From an uncultured bacterium (GTDB lineage: Bacteria > Bacillota > Clostridia > Oscillospirales > Acutalibacteraceae), in the NCBI GenBank assembly GCA_934875675.1, contig CAKXIK010000035.1:1-24197 (forward strand): DNA of 24,197 nt, written 5' to 3'. Of the stretch, positions 6,996 to 14,515 are shown piece after piece; positions within the stretch are counted from its first letter, which is position 1, and every line of letters starts with the position of its first letter. A program made the position numbers and the translations under genes. The notes beneath the pieces are model-generated. The model made no database searches. It saw nothing but the letters and a program-made list of their open reading frames with translations, and was not told the origin of the DNA.

Positions 6996-7871
6996 TTATG
7001 ACGCAACCGTATCGGTTCCAACGGAGGCCATTTTTCGATATGCCTTTGGTGTTTGCCCCATCTGGCGTTTAAATACTCTGGAAAAATAATTGGAATCCTC
7101 AAACCCCACATTCATTGAAATATGCTGAATAGGAATCTCCGAGTGAATCAGTAGTTTTTTCGCTTGCTCCATCCGCACCTTGATAATATAATCCGTTAAG
7201 GTCATACCAATTACCTGACGAAATTTTCGGGAAAGATACGACGGACTGACATGAAGCGTATGACTGATCTCCTGCAGAGAAAGCCCGTTTTGGTAATTGG
7301 CTTCAATGTGTCCCTTGGCAAGCTCCACAATATCGGGCTGCTCTTCGGGCAGACAACAATTCTGTCGATTGAGTAGATTTTCAAAGGATAAAAACGCAAG
7401 CACACCTGCCGATATCAGTTTGTGCCGGTCAACACAGGGCAGCTTTTCAAAAAGATTCAGAAAATAATCATACTCTGCATGAAACCCTGCAATCCTGCTA
7501 TAAACCGAAGAATAGGTAACCTCTGGCTCCATAACACATTGCCCGATGAACAGGATTCCGATTAAAAATTCCCCTTTCCAGATGGGAACAATATTTTCGC
7601 ATATGCCCGCATGGCAAATATTCAGAAAAGGCTTGCGATAATGTTGGGCAAGTACCCACATCTGCTCCACATCGCATGCAATGCATGCTTCGCGTCCTCC
7701 GGGGAGATCCCGCACCGCTTTGCAGAACGGACAGTAGTGACCCGTATAGCTTTTGGAAAGGGTACCGTAATGATAGGAGAAAAAGTGACGGGAATCGTAA
7801 AGGCAGATTCCCAAGCCCGTCACATCTTCAAGCGCATGCACCAAATTGTAAATATCCATTTCGTCAGCCAT
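6996..7871 (-). CDS. PocR-domain AraC-family regulator
   Basis: A 291-residue protein (counted from ATG 7871). The N-terminal half fits the PocR sensory domain: C47-P-F-C50, C63-I-A-C66 and NICHAGICENIVPI (84-97), with several conserved-looking cysteines. The C-terminal 100 residues are an AraC HTH pair: GLSLQEISHTLHVSPSYLSR and IPIQHISMNVGFEDSNYFSR, then QTPKAYRKM. PocR domains bind small organic ligands in other regulators; the ligand here is unknown. Start choice: AAAAGGAG (7884-7891) is 12 nt from the ATG; upstream in-frame TTGs are too close to it. It lies 38 bp after the membrane-bound AraC regulator, so the two are probably cotranscribed and may jointly control the LplABC-type importer. 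Confidence 0.88.
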   Translation of the reverse strand: MADEMDIYNLVHALEDVTGLGICLYDSRHFFSYHYGTLSKSYTGHYCPFCKAVRDLPGGREACIACDVEQMWVLAQHYRKPFLNICHAGICENIVPIWKGEFLIGILFIGQCVMEPEVTYSSVYSRIAGFHAEYDYFLNLFEKLPCVDRHKLISAGVLAFLSFENLLNRQNCCLPEEQPDIVELAKGHIEANYQNGLSLQEISHTLHVSPSYLSRKFRQVIGMTLTDYIIKVRMEQAKKLLIHSEIPIQHISMNVGFEDSNYFSRVFKRQMGQTPKAYRKMASVGTDTVAS

Positions 7872-7909
7872 CCGGATCAACAACTCCTTTTATTGCGCTG
7901 CACTGCAAA

Positions 7910-10141
7910 CTAAATCACTTGGCTAGATGTCTTTTGGTCCGATTGACGTGCATAATCGCTGGGTTTTACCTTTTCATACCGTTGGAAAGCACGACGGAAT
8001 GAATAATCATTTTCATAACCAACCGCTCTTGCAACCTCGGAAATATCCATTGCCGACTCACGCAACAGTTCTTTTGCCTTTTCCATGCGAAGTCCCGTTA
8101 TGTAGTCATAAAAATTGATATTGCTATGCTCCTTAAACGCTTTTGAAACACTGGAAACGGACATGTTAAATTTGCTTCCAACCTCCTTGAGCGACATTTC
8201 CATACAGGTAAAATGCTCATTTACATACCGAATAATGGGATTATCTGTACAAATGACACCATCCTGCCGGGCACGGCTGACCTCTTCACACAAATGGGTT
8301 ACGGTTTGCTGCAGAATATCCCATAACGTTGCGTATCCTTCTCCGCTGTTTTGCAGTTCTTGCAGCGCATGATAAAACACTTTAAAATCCAGTAAAATAT
8401 TTACCTCATCCGCCGCCCTCTGAATATTTTCCGCCAGAAGTGTCAGCAAACGGACTCTCTGGTTCTGATAGAGCTTTCTCTGGTCGTTTTCCTGTCGGAT
8501 CTCACTGAGAATCTGCGCAACCGTGGCAAGATTTCCGGCTTTTAATTGCTTGATAAGCTGAATCTGCCAGTCAGTCGGATAATAATAACGGGAACCTTCG
8601 CGCAGCAGATTGGTTCCAAACATGGAAACCATATCATTGTGTCGCAAGACATACGCCAATTCCTGATACGACTTGCTGATTCCCAAAAAGCCCTGATAAA
8701 TATCGCCGCAATAAATCTCCACCGCAAATTGGTGTGCTTGAAACAACTCTTCCCTCAGTTGTTCTGCCAGTGCGAGCAGTTGATCTCTGGAGGGCGGATC
8801 CGTATGAAAGGTGAGAATAATTACCAGATCTGCGTTTACAGTTTCCGGAACCTGTGCGACCATTTGATGCTTCTGCATCAGCTCTTGAATTGAGATCGTC
8901 AATTCAAGACGTTCCCTCTCCTGCTGTGCAACGGAAGAGCAGGATGGGAGATTCACCAGCATCACGGCATACATATTTTCCTCTTGAAACGGCAGCTGAT
9001 ACATCTTCATTGCCGCAGCAATATCATTGCCAAAGCAGCCTTTTAGCAGCTTAACCAAGAAATCATTCTTTGCGGCACGGTAAAAAACATCCAACTGCTG
9101 CTGCAAAGATTTTGTTTGACCATACAACGAGTGCACGGTGGATTCAATCAGCTGATACTCCTCATCTTCCTGTCTGGGCAGTTCATGTGTGTTCAAATTG
9201 CGGATCAGCTCTGTTACCTTTTTGAGCGGACGGTAAGAGATGGATGCCAAAAGGTATGACAGTCCGATTGAAATCAGCAGCAAAAGCGGAATTATAATCA
9301 TCGTGAGTCTGTTGATTTCTACCAGATATGAAATCTGACTTTTTGCATCCGGATAGCTGAATTGATAAGTCAGATTGAATAGCTTGGATTGATAGGTATA
9401 GCCATATAAATCTTCAAAAAAACTTACCTGTCTGGCGGCAATTGGTTTTTGCTGTTGATTTTCAATAGTCAGCGAAGCAAGGTTCTTCCCGGAATAAAGA
9501 ACCGCCTGACTCATCAGCTTGTTACGGTTTGCGAGCAACAAAACCGTTCCCTGGGGAGAAGCCGTTTGTGCCAGACTCTGCAGCATAAAAAACTGCGCAT
9601 GTTCCCCTTCATTGTACGAAAGCTGAGGAAAATCCCCCATATAGTTTTGTGTTTTTATTATTTGAAACAGCTGCTCACAGCTTTTGGTGTCAAGATTATA
9701 ATTTCTTTGCAGGTATGTTGAATAGTCATTCACACTGAACCAACCTGCAGGCGTTACAACAACATCTTTAGAAGGAACCAGAATGGCAATATCATCTAAA
9801 ACGAAATTAGACGCCACTGTTTGCAGCAGCGCATTGGAATACTCAATTCGTGACAGCACATCAAATTCTTTATCAAAGGTATCGGTTTGGGCAATTAATT
9901 TATTTACCCACAAGGTATTTCTCAAATTAGACATAATAGAAGATAAACTGGAAAACTGCCAGTCGGTCATGACGGCCACTTTTTCGGCGTCATCCCGATA
10001 GCTCTGCTCAACCTTTTCAATTTGCTGCTTTTCTACCGTGGAAAGAGAAAATGCTACCACTGCAACACTTAATATAATAAAAATGGACAAATAGGAAATG
10101 AATTCTCGGCGCAAAGCAGGGTGTTTTTTGCGTATTTTCAA
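7910..10141 (-). CDS. Membrane-spanning AraC-type sensor/regulator
   Basis: A 743-residue one-component sensor. Helix 1 is at about 14-33, then an extracytoplasmic domain (about 35-275), helix 2 at about 279-300 (MIIIPLLLLISIGLSYLLAS), a HAMP-like and linker region, and a C-terminal AraC HTH pair from about 636 (SLKEVGSKFNMSVSSVSKAF, then DISEVARAVGYENDYSFRRA). Family members of this type sit next to LplABC/YtcQ-type sugar importers and switch them on when an extracellular signal is present. No receiver or kinase domain is seen. The start is TTG at 10141 with AAAGGAGG 9 nt upstream. The ribosome binding site directly follows the T-run of a terminator-like hairpin, and a good promoter lies upstream of that hairpin, so expression may depend on readthrough. 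Confidence 0.92.
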   Translation of the reverse strand: MKIRKKHPALRREFISYLSIFIILSVAVVAFSLSTVEKQQIEKVEQSYRDDAEKVAVMTDWQFSSLSSIMSNLRNTLWVNKLIAQTDTFDKEFDVLSRIEYSNALLQTVASNFVLDDIAILVPSKDVVVTPAGWFSVNDYSTYLQRNYNLDTKSCEQLFQIIKTQNYMGDFPQLSYNEGEHAQFFMLQSLAQTASPQGTVLLLANRNKLMSQAVLYSGKNLASLTIENQQQKPIAARQVSFFEDLYGYTYQSKLFNLTYQFSYPDAKSQISYLVEINRLTMIIIPLLLLISIGLSYLLASISYRPLKKVTELIRNLNTHELPRQEDEEYQLIESTVHSLYGQTKSLQQQLDVFYRAAKNDFLVKLLKGCFGNDIAAAMKMYQLPFQEENMYAVMLVNLPSCSSVAQQERERLELTISIQELMQKHQMVAQVPETVNADLVIILTFHTDPPSRDQLLALAEQLREELFQAHQFAVEIYCGDIYQGFLGISKSYQELAYVLRHNDMVSMFGTNLLREGSRYYYPTDWQIQLIKQLKAGNLATVAQILSEIRQENDQRKLYQNQRVRLLTLLAENIQRAADEVNILLDFKVFYHALQELQNSGEGYATLWDILQQTVTHLCEEVSRARQDGVICTDNPIIRYVNEHFTCMEMSLKEVGSKFNMSVSSVSKAFKEHSNINFYDYITGLRMEKAKELLRESAMDISEVARAVGYENDYSFRRAFQRYEKVKPSDYARQSDQKTSSQVI

Positions 10142-10159
10142 TCTCCGTTGCCTCCTTTG

Positions 10160-10199
10160 AAAAAACAGTGAAAACCCCGTTTTAGAAACGGGGTCTCAC
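10160..10199 (-). terminator. Intrinsic terminator abutting the regulator's ribosome binding site
   Basis: On the minus strand a roughly 14-bp stem with one bulge (GTGAGACCCCGTTT pairing with AAACGGGGTTTTCAC, loop about 3 nt; 10168-10199) is followed by TG and a six-T run (10160-10165). The inner 9-bp arms ACCCCGTTT/AAACGGGGT are perfect. Only one base separates the T-run from AAAGGAGG of the downstream regulator gene. It probably ends the importer operon and may attenuate the regulator. Confidence 0.8.
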
Positions 10200-10218
10200 A
10201 GCTACACTCCATCAGTAA

Positions 10219-10247
10219 ATAATACACATTTTTAAAGAAGGTTTCAA
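10219..10247 (-). promoter_or_regulatory. Promoter between binding-protein gene and its terminator
   Basis: On the minus strand TTGAAA (10242-10247) and TATTAT (10219-10224) are spaced by exactly 17 bp, each matching the vegetative consensus in five of six bases. It lies just after the binding-protein stop codon and upstream of the terminator hairpin, pointing to the two AraC-type regulators. Confidence 0.55.
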
Positions 10248-10254
10248 GCGTTTT

Positions 10255-11919
10255 TTATTTACCTGTTGCAAAATAGCGGTCTAATCTTTCCTGATAAATT
10301 TCAACCAGGCGTTTGAGTCCCATTTTGTCGAATTCTGCAATAAAGCTATCCCAATTATCCAAGGACTCCTGACCAAGGCAAAGCTTTGTGCAAAGTTCCT
10401 GAGAATAGGTGTTGATTGCGGTCGCGATCTGACCCATCTCTTCGGATTCTGCATCGGTTGCAATGGCAAGATAGTTTCCGTTCATGTTGGTATACCAGTT
10501 CGGATAGGAGTTAACTTCTTTCTGGTAAGCAACTGCCTTCGGCTTTGTGGTTTCCTGAGAAGCAAGCTCCTGCTCCAGATAAGCATAACGAAGGTTCGGA
10601 ATGTAATCGCCGAAGATATATTCGCCGTTTGCAATGCCCTTCTGGAACTTTTCGTCATTACCGCCTTCGTAAACAATCTTTGTCTTGAGGCCGTCCTTCA
10701 TTTCCCAGCTGGTGCCTTCCATGCCCCAGCACATCATGTCACGATATTCATCGGAATAGAACAGATCCAGCAGCTTGACAGCGCCTTCCACATCTGTGCA
10801 TCCCTTGGTGACAACATAGCGGTTCCAGCAAAGCTGGCCCGGCTCCACCACTGCGTATGGCGTAATATTATCGCCTGCCCCCGTGAGAGGCATCAGCGGC
10901 TGAAAATGAGCATTCTCAACATTGGTAATTTTCTTCTGCGTCCAACCGTCCATGCCATAGCTGAAAAATGCACCGACCATATTGTCTGCTGTGCGCTGAT
11001 TGGCAACCTCGCTGGAGCCGATCAGTGCGGAATCAACCAGACCATTCTTGACCAGATCCTGCACATAGGTGAAATATGCCTTGATTCCGTCCTGATACCA
11101 CGGGGATACTGCCTTTTTACTGTTCGGATCAATCGAAACAACGTCTGCTCCCATACCGAAGCACTGTGCAAGACCATTCTGGAAGGTCTGTACATTCAGG
11201 TTGTAAATTTCGTCTGCCTTACCGGAACCGTTGGCATCCTGATCGCGGAAAGCCTGCAGAACCGCTTTGAACTCATCCAGCGTTTTCGGTGTTGAAAGTT
11301 TCAGGGAATCCAGCCAATCGCCGCGAACCATCATGGCCAGACCGGTGTTGGCAAGCTCTGTAGTTTTGTATGTCTTTACATAGAGGTTTGTCGTCCAATA
11401 GCGTTTGCCATCTTGTGTTAAGACCAATCCATTAGCAAATGGATACGTTTCCTCATACATTTTCTTAACATTACCGTTGGAATATTGATCCAGAAGACCA
11501 TTCAGTTCCTGAATAATTCCCTGTTTTGCAAAGCTGAGAAGCATTGCATCATCCAGCGGGGAAACGTTTGCAATGTCGGGCAGATCATTACCGGCAGACA
11601 TGCGGGTCTGAATAACCGTTGGATACTGCTCACTGGTAACCTGCTCGTACTCCAGTTCAATATTGTTATCTTTGAGCATCTTTTCCCATGCTTTCCAGGC
11701 ATCCAATGTGTCACGTTTATCCCATGCATCGCCGCCGTTATGTGCGCCCAGCAGCCTAAGCTTATGAACGGTTTCGGTCTTTGCGGAAGAGGCCTGCTGT
11801 GTGCTGGATGTAGCCTCCGATGAGGCCGGCTTTTTTGCACAACCGGTAGCCGTGATTGCCAACGCGGTCAGGGTTGCAAGAATCCAGGAAATAGCTCGAA
11901 ACGATCTCTTTGTTTTCAT
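10255..11919 (-). CDS. Extracellular sugar-binding lipoprotein of an LplA/YtcQ-type ABC importer
   Basis: A 554-residue solute-binding protein. It has a lipoprotein signal peptide, MKTKRSFRAISWILATLTAL, ending with TATGC, where Cys27 is the expected lipidated residue. A Ser/Thr/Ala-rich linker follows, then the mature binding protein with family-like segments (MSAGNDLPDIANVSP, YWTTNLYVKTYKTTELANTG, RGDWLDSLKLSTPKTLDEFK). Its length of about 550 is typical for LplA/YtcQ proteins, which bind oligosaccharides such as pectin- or hemicellulose-derived fragments; the exact ligand is unknown. The start has GGAGG 7 nt upstream. It is the last transport gene of the operon, 96 bp after the second permease with a hairpin in the gap, and is followed by a terminator. 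Confidence 0.93.
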   Translation of the reverse strand: MKTKRSFRAISWILATLTALAITATGCAKKPASSEATSSTQQASSAKTETVHKLRLLGAHNGGDAWDKRDTLDAWKAWEKMLKDNNIELEYEQVTSEQYPTVIQTRMSAGNDLPDIANVSPLDDAMLLSFAKQGIIQELNGLLDQYSNGNVKKMYEETYPFANGLVLTQDGKRYWTTNLYVKTYKTTELANTGLAMMVRGDWLDSLKLSTPKTLDEFKAVLQAFRDQDANGSGKADEIYNLNVQTFQNGLAQCFGMGADVVSIDPNSKKAVSPWYQDGIKAYFTYVQDLVKNGLVDSALIGSSEVANQRTADNMVGAFFSYGMDGWTQKKITNVENAHFQPLMPLTGAGDNITPYAVVEPGQLCWNRYVVTKGCTDVEGAVKLLDLFYSDEYRDMMCWGMEGTSWEMKDGLKTKIVYEGGNDEKFQKGIANGEYIFGDYIPNLRYAYLEQELASQETTKPKAVAYQKEVNSYPNWYTNMNGNYLAIATDAESEEMGQIATAINTYSQELCTKLCLGQESLDNWDSFIAEFDKMGLKRLVEIYQERLDRYFATGK

Positions 11920-11971
11920 ACTGAATCCTCCATCTTTCTTTTGTTTTATGCCAAATCAGAGCTGTAAAAGA

Positions 11972-11992
11972 TGAAAACGCGCGCCATTTTCA
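11972..11992 (-). other. Intercistronic hairpin before the binding-protein gene
   Basis: On the minus strand TGAAAATG pairs with CGTTTTCA (one G-U) around a GCGCG loop, in the 96-bp gap between the second permease and the binding-protein gene. There is no T-run after it. In importer operons such hairpins often protect the downstream binding-protein mRNA so that it is more abundant than the permease mRNA; applying that here is inference. Confidence 0.4.
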
Positions 11993-12015
11993 AATTTTGC
12001 AGCGTATATAATGGT

Positions 12016-12954
12016 TTAGCCCTTTAGTGAGCCGACCATGATACCTTTAATAAAATACTTCTGGAAAAACGGATACGAGAAAATAATCGGCAGTGTGGTG
12101 AAAATAATCATGGAATACTTCAGCTGCATTGCGCTGAACATTTTTTCCACGGCATCTTCATACTCCTGAAACGTCAGATCCTTTAAATCAACACTCTGCT
12201 GTACCAACACCCGCTGTAAATACATCTGCAAAGGATGCAGATTGGAATTCGGCAGGTAAAGCTGTGCAGAAAACCAGCTGTTCCACATTCCCACAATCGC
12301 ATAGATGGCAATGACGGCAAGAATCGGCTTGGAAAGCGGCAAATAGATCCGGAACAACACCTGAAAATGATTTGCACCGTCAATAAATGCCGATTCGCGC
12401 AGTGCATCGGGAAGTCCTGCAAAGTAAGTACGCACCAGAATCATGTTCCAGATGCTGACTGCCGAGGGAATGATAATTGCCCACATGGTATTATACAATC
12501 CCAGTTTGGAAATTAAAATATAGGTTGGAATCATTCCTCCGCCAAAATACATTGGAATCAGAATAAACAGCGTCAAAATTTTGCGCCCTTTCAGATAAGG
12601 GATCGTGAGAGGGTAGGCACCCAGACAGCAGGTGATAATTTGCAGCACTGTTGTGGACGCCGTATAAATGAGCGTATTACCATATGCTTTCCACATTGCA
12701 CTGTCTGCACAAATCAACTGGTAGGAACTTAACTGAAATCCCTTGGGGTAAAAATAGACGTCCATCGCCAGAACATGCTGTGCTGAAGAAAGCGACATGA
12801 TCAGCACATAAAACATTGGGTACAATGTGATGCAGCAGATGATTGCAGTAACTAAAATCATAATCGCATCCGCAACCCGCGAGCCTTCATGAATGCCGGA
12901 ACGGTGCCTGCGATATGCACTGGATGCCGGCGGTGCAGAAACATTCGTCGTCAT
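12016..12954 (-). CDS. ABC sugar importer permease, LplC/YtcP-like
   Basis: A 312-residue integral membrane protein with about six helices, beginning with a cytoplasmic tail (MTTNVSAPPASSAYRRHRSG) and helix MILVTAIICCITLYPMFYVL. The EAA loop reads ESAFIDGANHFQVLFRIYLP (from residue 187), the contact site for the ABC ATPase in the carbohydrate importer CUT1 group. It ends with the family-typical FQKYFIKGIMVGSLKG. ATG 12954 is chosen because AAAGGA precedes it by about 10 nt; the longer frame to 12993 would start with GTG and lacks a site. It begins 42 bp after the other permease and forms the channel with it. Confidence 0.93.
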   Translation of the reverse strand: MTTNVSAPPASSAYRRHRSGIHEGSRVADAIMILVTAIICCITLYPMFYVLIMSLSSAQHVLAMDVYFYPKGFQLSSYQLICADSAMWKAYGNTLIYTASTTVLQIITCCLGAYPLTIPYLKGRKILTLFILIPMYFGGGMIPTYILISKLGLYNTMWAIIIPSAVSIWNMILVRTYFAGLPDALRESAFIDGANHFQVLFRIYLPLSKPILAVIAIYAIVGMWNSWFSAQLYLPNSNLHPLQMYLQRVLVQQSVDLKDLTFQEYEDAVEKMFSAMQLKYSMIIFTTLPIIFSYPFFQKYFIKGIMVGSLKG

Positions 12955-12996
12955 TAATGATTCATCCTTTCTTTCCTGTAAGAAACACGCCACCGG

Positions 12997-13989
12997 TTAC
13001 CACACCGAGTTTCCTCCAAATTTTCGTGCAAACAAGTTTGCACCATATACCAGCGCAAAGTTGATAATATTGGTAAACACGCCAACCGCTGAACCAAAAC
13101 TGAACCTTCCACCCTGCAAACCGTCACGGTAAACATATGTTCCGATCACGTCTGCCTTTTCATAAGTTGCGGGATTGTATAACAAAAGAATCAGCTCTGT
13201 ATTGGAACTCAGGATACCTCCCACCGCAAAAATCAGCATTAGTGTAATGGTCGGGAGGATGCTCGGCAACGTGACATAGATCATTTGTTTAAATCGGCTG
13301 GCACCATCCAGACGAGCTGCTTCGTAGAGACACACATCAATCGAAGACATTGCGGAAAGATACAGGATGCTGTTCCAGCCAAAGCTTTTCCAAATGGTTG
13401 TAATTGTATAAATGCCCCAGAAATAATTCGGATTTACACTAAACGAAATGGACTCCATACCAAGCATTGTACGCATATTATTGATGATTCCTTCCGTGTC
13501 AATAAAGGAAAGCACCATGCCGGCCACAACGACTACGGAAATAAAATGCGGAAGATAGCTTGCTGTCTGAACAAATTTTTTGTACCTCGGATACTTGATC
13601 TCGTTGAGCAACAATGCAAAAATGATCGGAAGCGGGAAACCAAGAATTAAGTTCATCAGGCTCATTACCACGGTATTTCTCATCAGACGACCAAAGTAGC
13701 GCCCCGTAATAAATTCCTGAAACCACTTGAATCCAACCCACTGCACGCTTCCGTCGAATGAAAGAAACGGTGCCCCCGGTGTATAATTCTGAAACGCAAT
13801 CAAGATACCATACAATGGAACATAACAAAAAATAAAAATATGGATTAACACCGGCGCCATGATTAAGTACAGTTGATACTGTTCTCTTGCTTTACTGCCC
13901 GTGAGCTTTTGCACCAATGTCTTTTTTTGAGGTTTGACTGCAATGGCAGCCGACGGCGGAACACGGTTCAGATTCGCCTTTCTGTTCAC
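12997..13989 (-). CDS. ABC sugar importer permease, LplB-like
   Basis: A 330-residue permease with about six helices. It shows the LplB hallmark after helix 1 (LYGILIAFQNYTPG), LLNEIKYPRYKKFVQTASYL, and the EAA loop EAARLDGASRFKQMIYVTLP (from residue 223). It pairs with the LplC-like protein to form the membrane channel of a CUT1-type oligosaccharide importer. It starts with GTG at 13989, with AAAGGAG about 9 nt upstream. It is the first gene of the importer operon. No ATP-binding subunit gene is present, so a shared MsmX/MsmK-type ATPase elsewhere in the genome is expected. Confidence 0.94.
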   Translation of the reverse strand: MNRKANLNRVPPSAAIAVKPQKKTLVQKLTGSKAREQYQLYLIMAPVLIHIFIFCYVPLYGILIAFQNYTPGAPFLSFDGSVQWVGFKWFQEFITGRYFGRLMRNTVVMSLMNLILGFPLPIIFALLLNEIKYPRYKKFVQTASYLPHFISVVVVAGMVLSFIDTEGIINNMRTMLGMESISFSVNPNYFWGIYTITTIWKSFGWNSILYLSAMSSIDVCLYEAARLDGASRFKQMIYVTLPSILPTITLMLIFAVGGILSSNTELILLLYNPATYEKADVIGTYVYRDGLQGGRFSFGSAVGVFTNIINFALVYGANLFARKFGGNSVW

Positions 13990-14126
13990 TTGGAACCACT
14001 CCTTTGCCTCTTTTGTTCGAACCTCATTTTTTCTGCTGTCTGATAAGAGATTCGTATTGATATGTGAGGTATTTTCTTTTGGATATAAAACAACTTAAAC
14101 AAAAACCATGTTTTGATTACGTAATT

Positions 14127-14155
14127 AATGTATCATTCTGTTACCTTCGTTACAA
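14127..14155 (-). promoter_or_regulatory. Candidate promoter of the importer operon
   Basis: On the minus strand TTGTAA (14150-14155) and TACATT (14127-14132) are separated by 17 bp, each matching four of six consensus bases. It lies about 140 bp upstream of the GTG start, in an AT-rich stretch (13990-14275) without genes. No convincing operator was seen. Confidence 0.3.
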
Positions 14156-14275
14156 GGCACAATTTTTGATTTTGCGCTTCCAATATTGCAACCGAATCCG
14201 TTTTTAGGCTTTTTCGCTTACTTTTCACAATATTTTCTTTTGCGTTTTCAAAAATTGTGTCTTCTTTTTTTGATA

Positions 14276-14512
14276 TCACGGTCTGATCTCCATTTTGTCG
14301 GTTATATTGACCATTTGCTGAACCTTCCCCTTTAATCTGGCAATATCCAATACTGTCTGCAGCAAAGGTTCGTCTGCATCTAACTGATCACACAACCGGT
14401 TTGCACATTTTTCTGCCTGATCTTTTTCGCCGTTCAGTGCCAAAATCAAAATTTCTGCCTCGCCCTTGACCAAAAGGGCATGATAACGCAAAATTTCCCA
14501 CGATTTGCAGCG
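14276..14512 (-). pseudogene. In-frame C-terminal continuation of the DUF4838 protein beyond a TGA
   Basis: Directly after the TGA at 14513-14515 the same reading frame stays open for 78 codons to TGA 14276-14278. The segment reads RCKSWEILRYHALLVKGEAE and continues as a helical, EAL-rich stretch to ITDKMEIRP. This looks like the natural C-terminal helical end of DUF4838 proteins (a SW..L.YHA pattern with following helices, from my knowledge of the family). There is no ribosome binding site for separate translation; a TTG at 14491 is the only near start. Either the gene carries a nonsense change or the TGA is read through. Confidence 0.7.
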
Positions 14513-14515
14513 TCA
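14513..14515 (-). other. In-frame TGA inside the DUF4838 reading frame
   Basis: The codons around it read AAC TCC TGA CGC TGC AAA on the minus strand, with an open frame on both sides and no frameshift. A weak stem-loop can form from the TGA itself (TGACGC pairs with GCGTTA, one wobble, then AAAT with ATTT; loop CGTGGGAA; 14484-14515). This is only loosely similar to a bacterial selenocysteine insertion element. Confidence 0.8.

Noticed and set aside
14484..14515. Selenocysteine insertion element at the DUF4838 TGA
   Set aside because: The stem is weak, with an internal loop and A-T pairs, and no selenoprotein of this family is known to me. Mentioned only as one option for the in-frame TGA.
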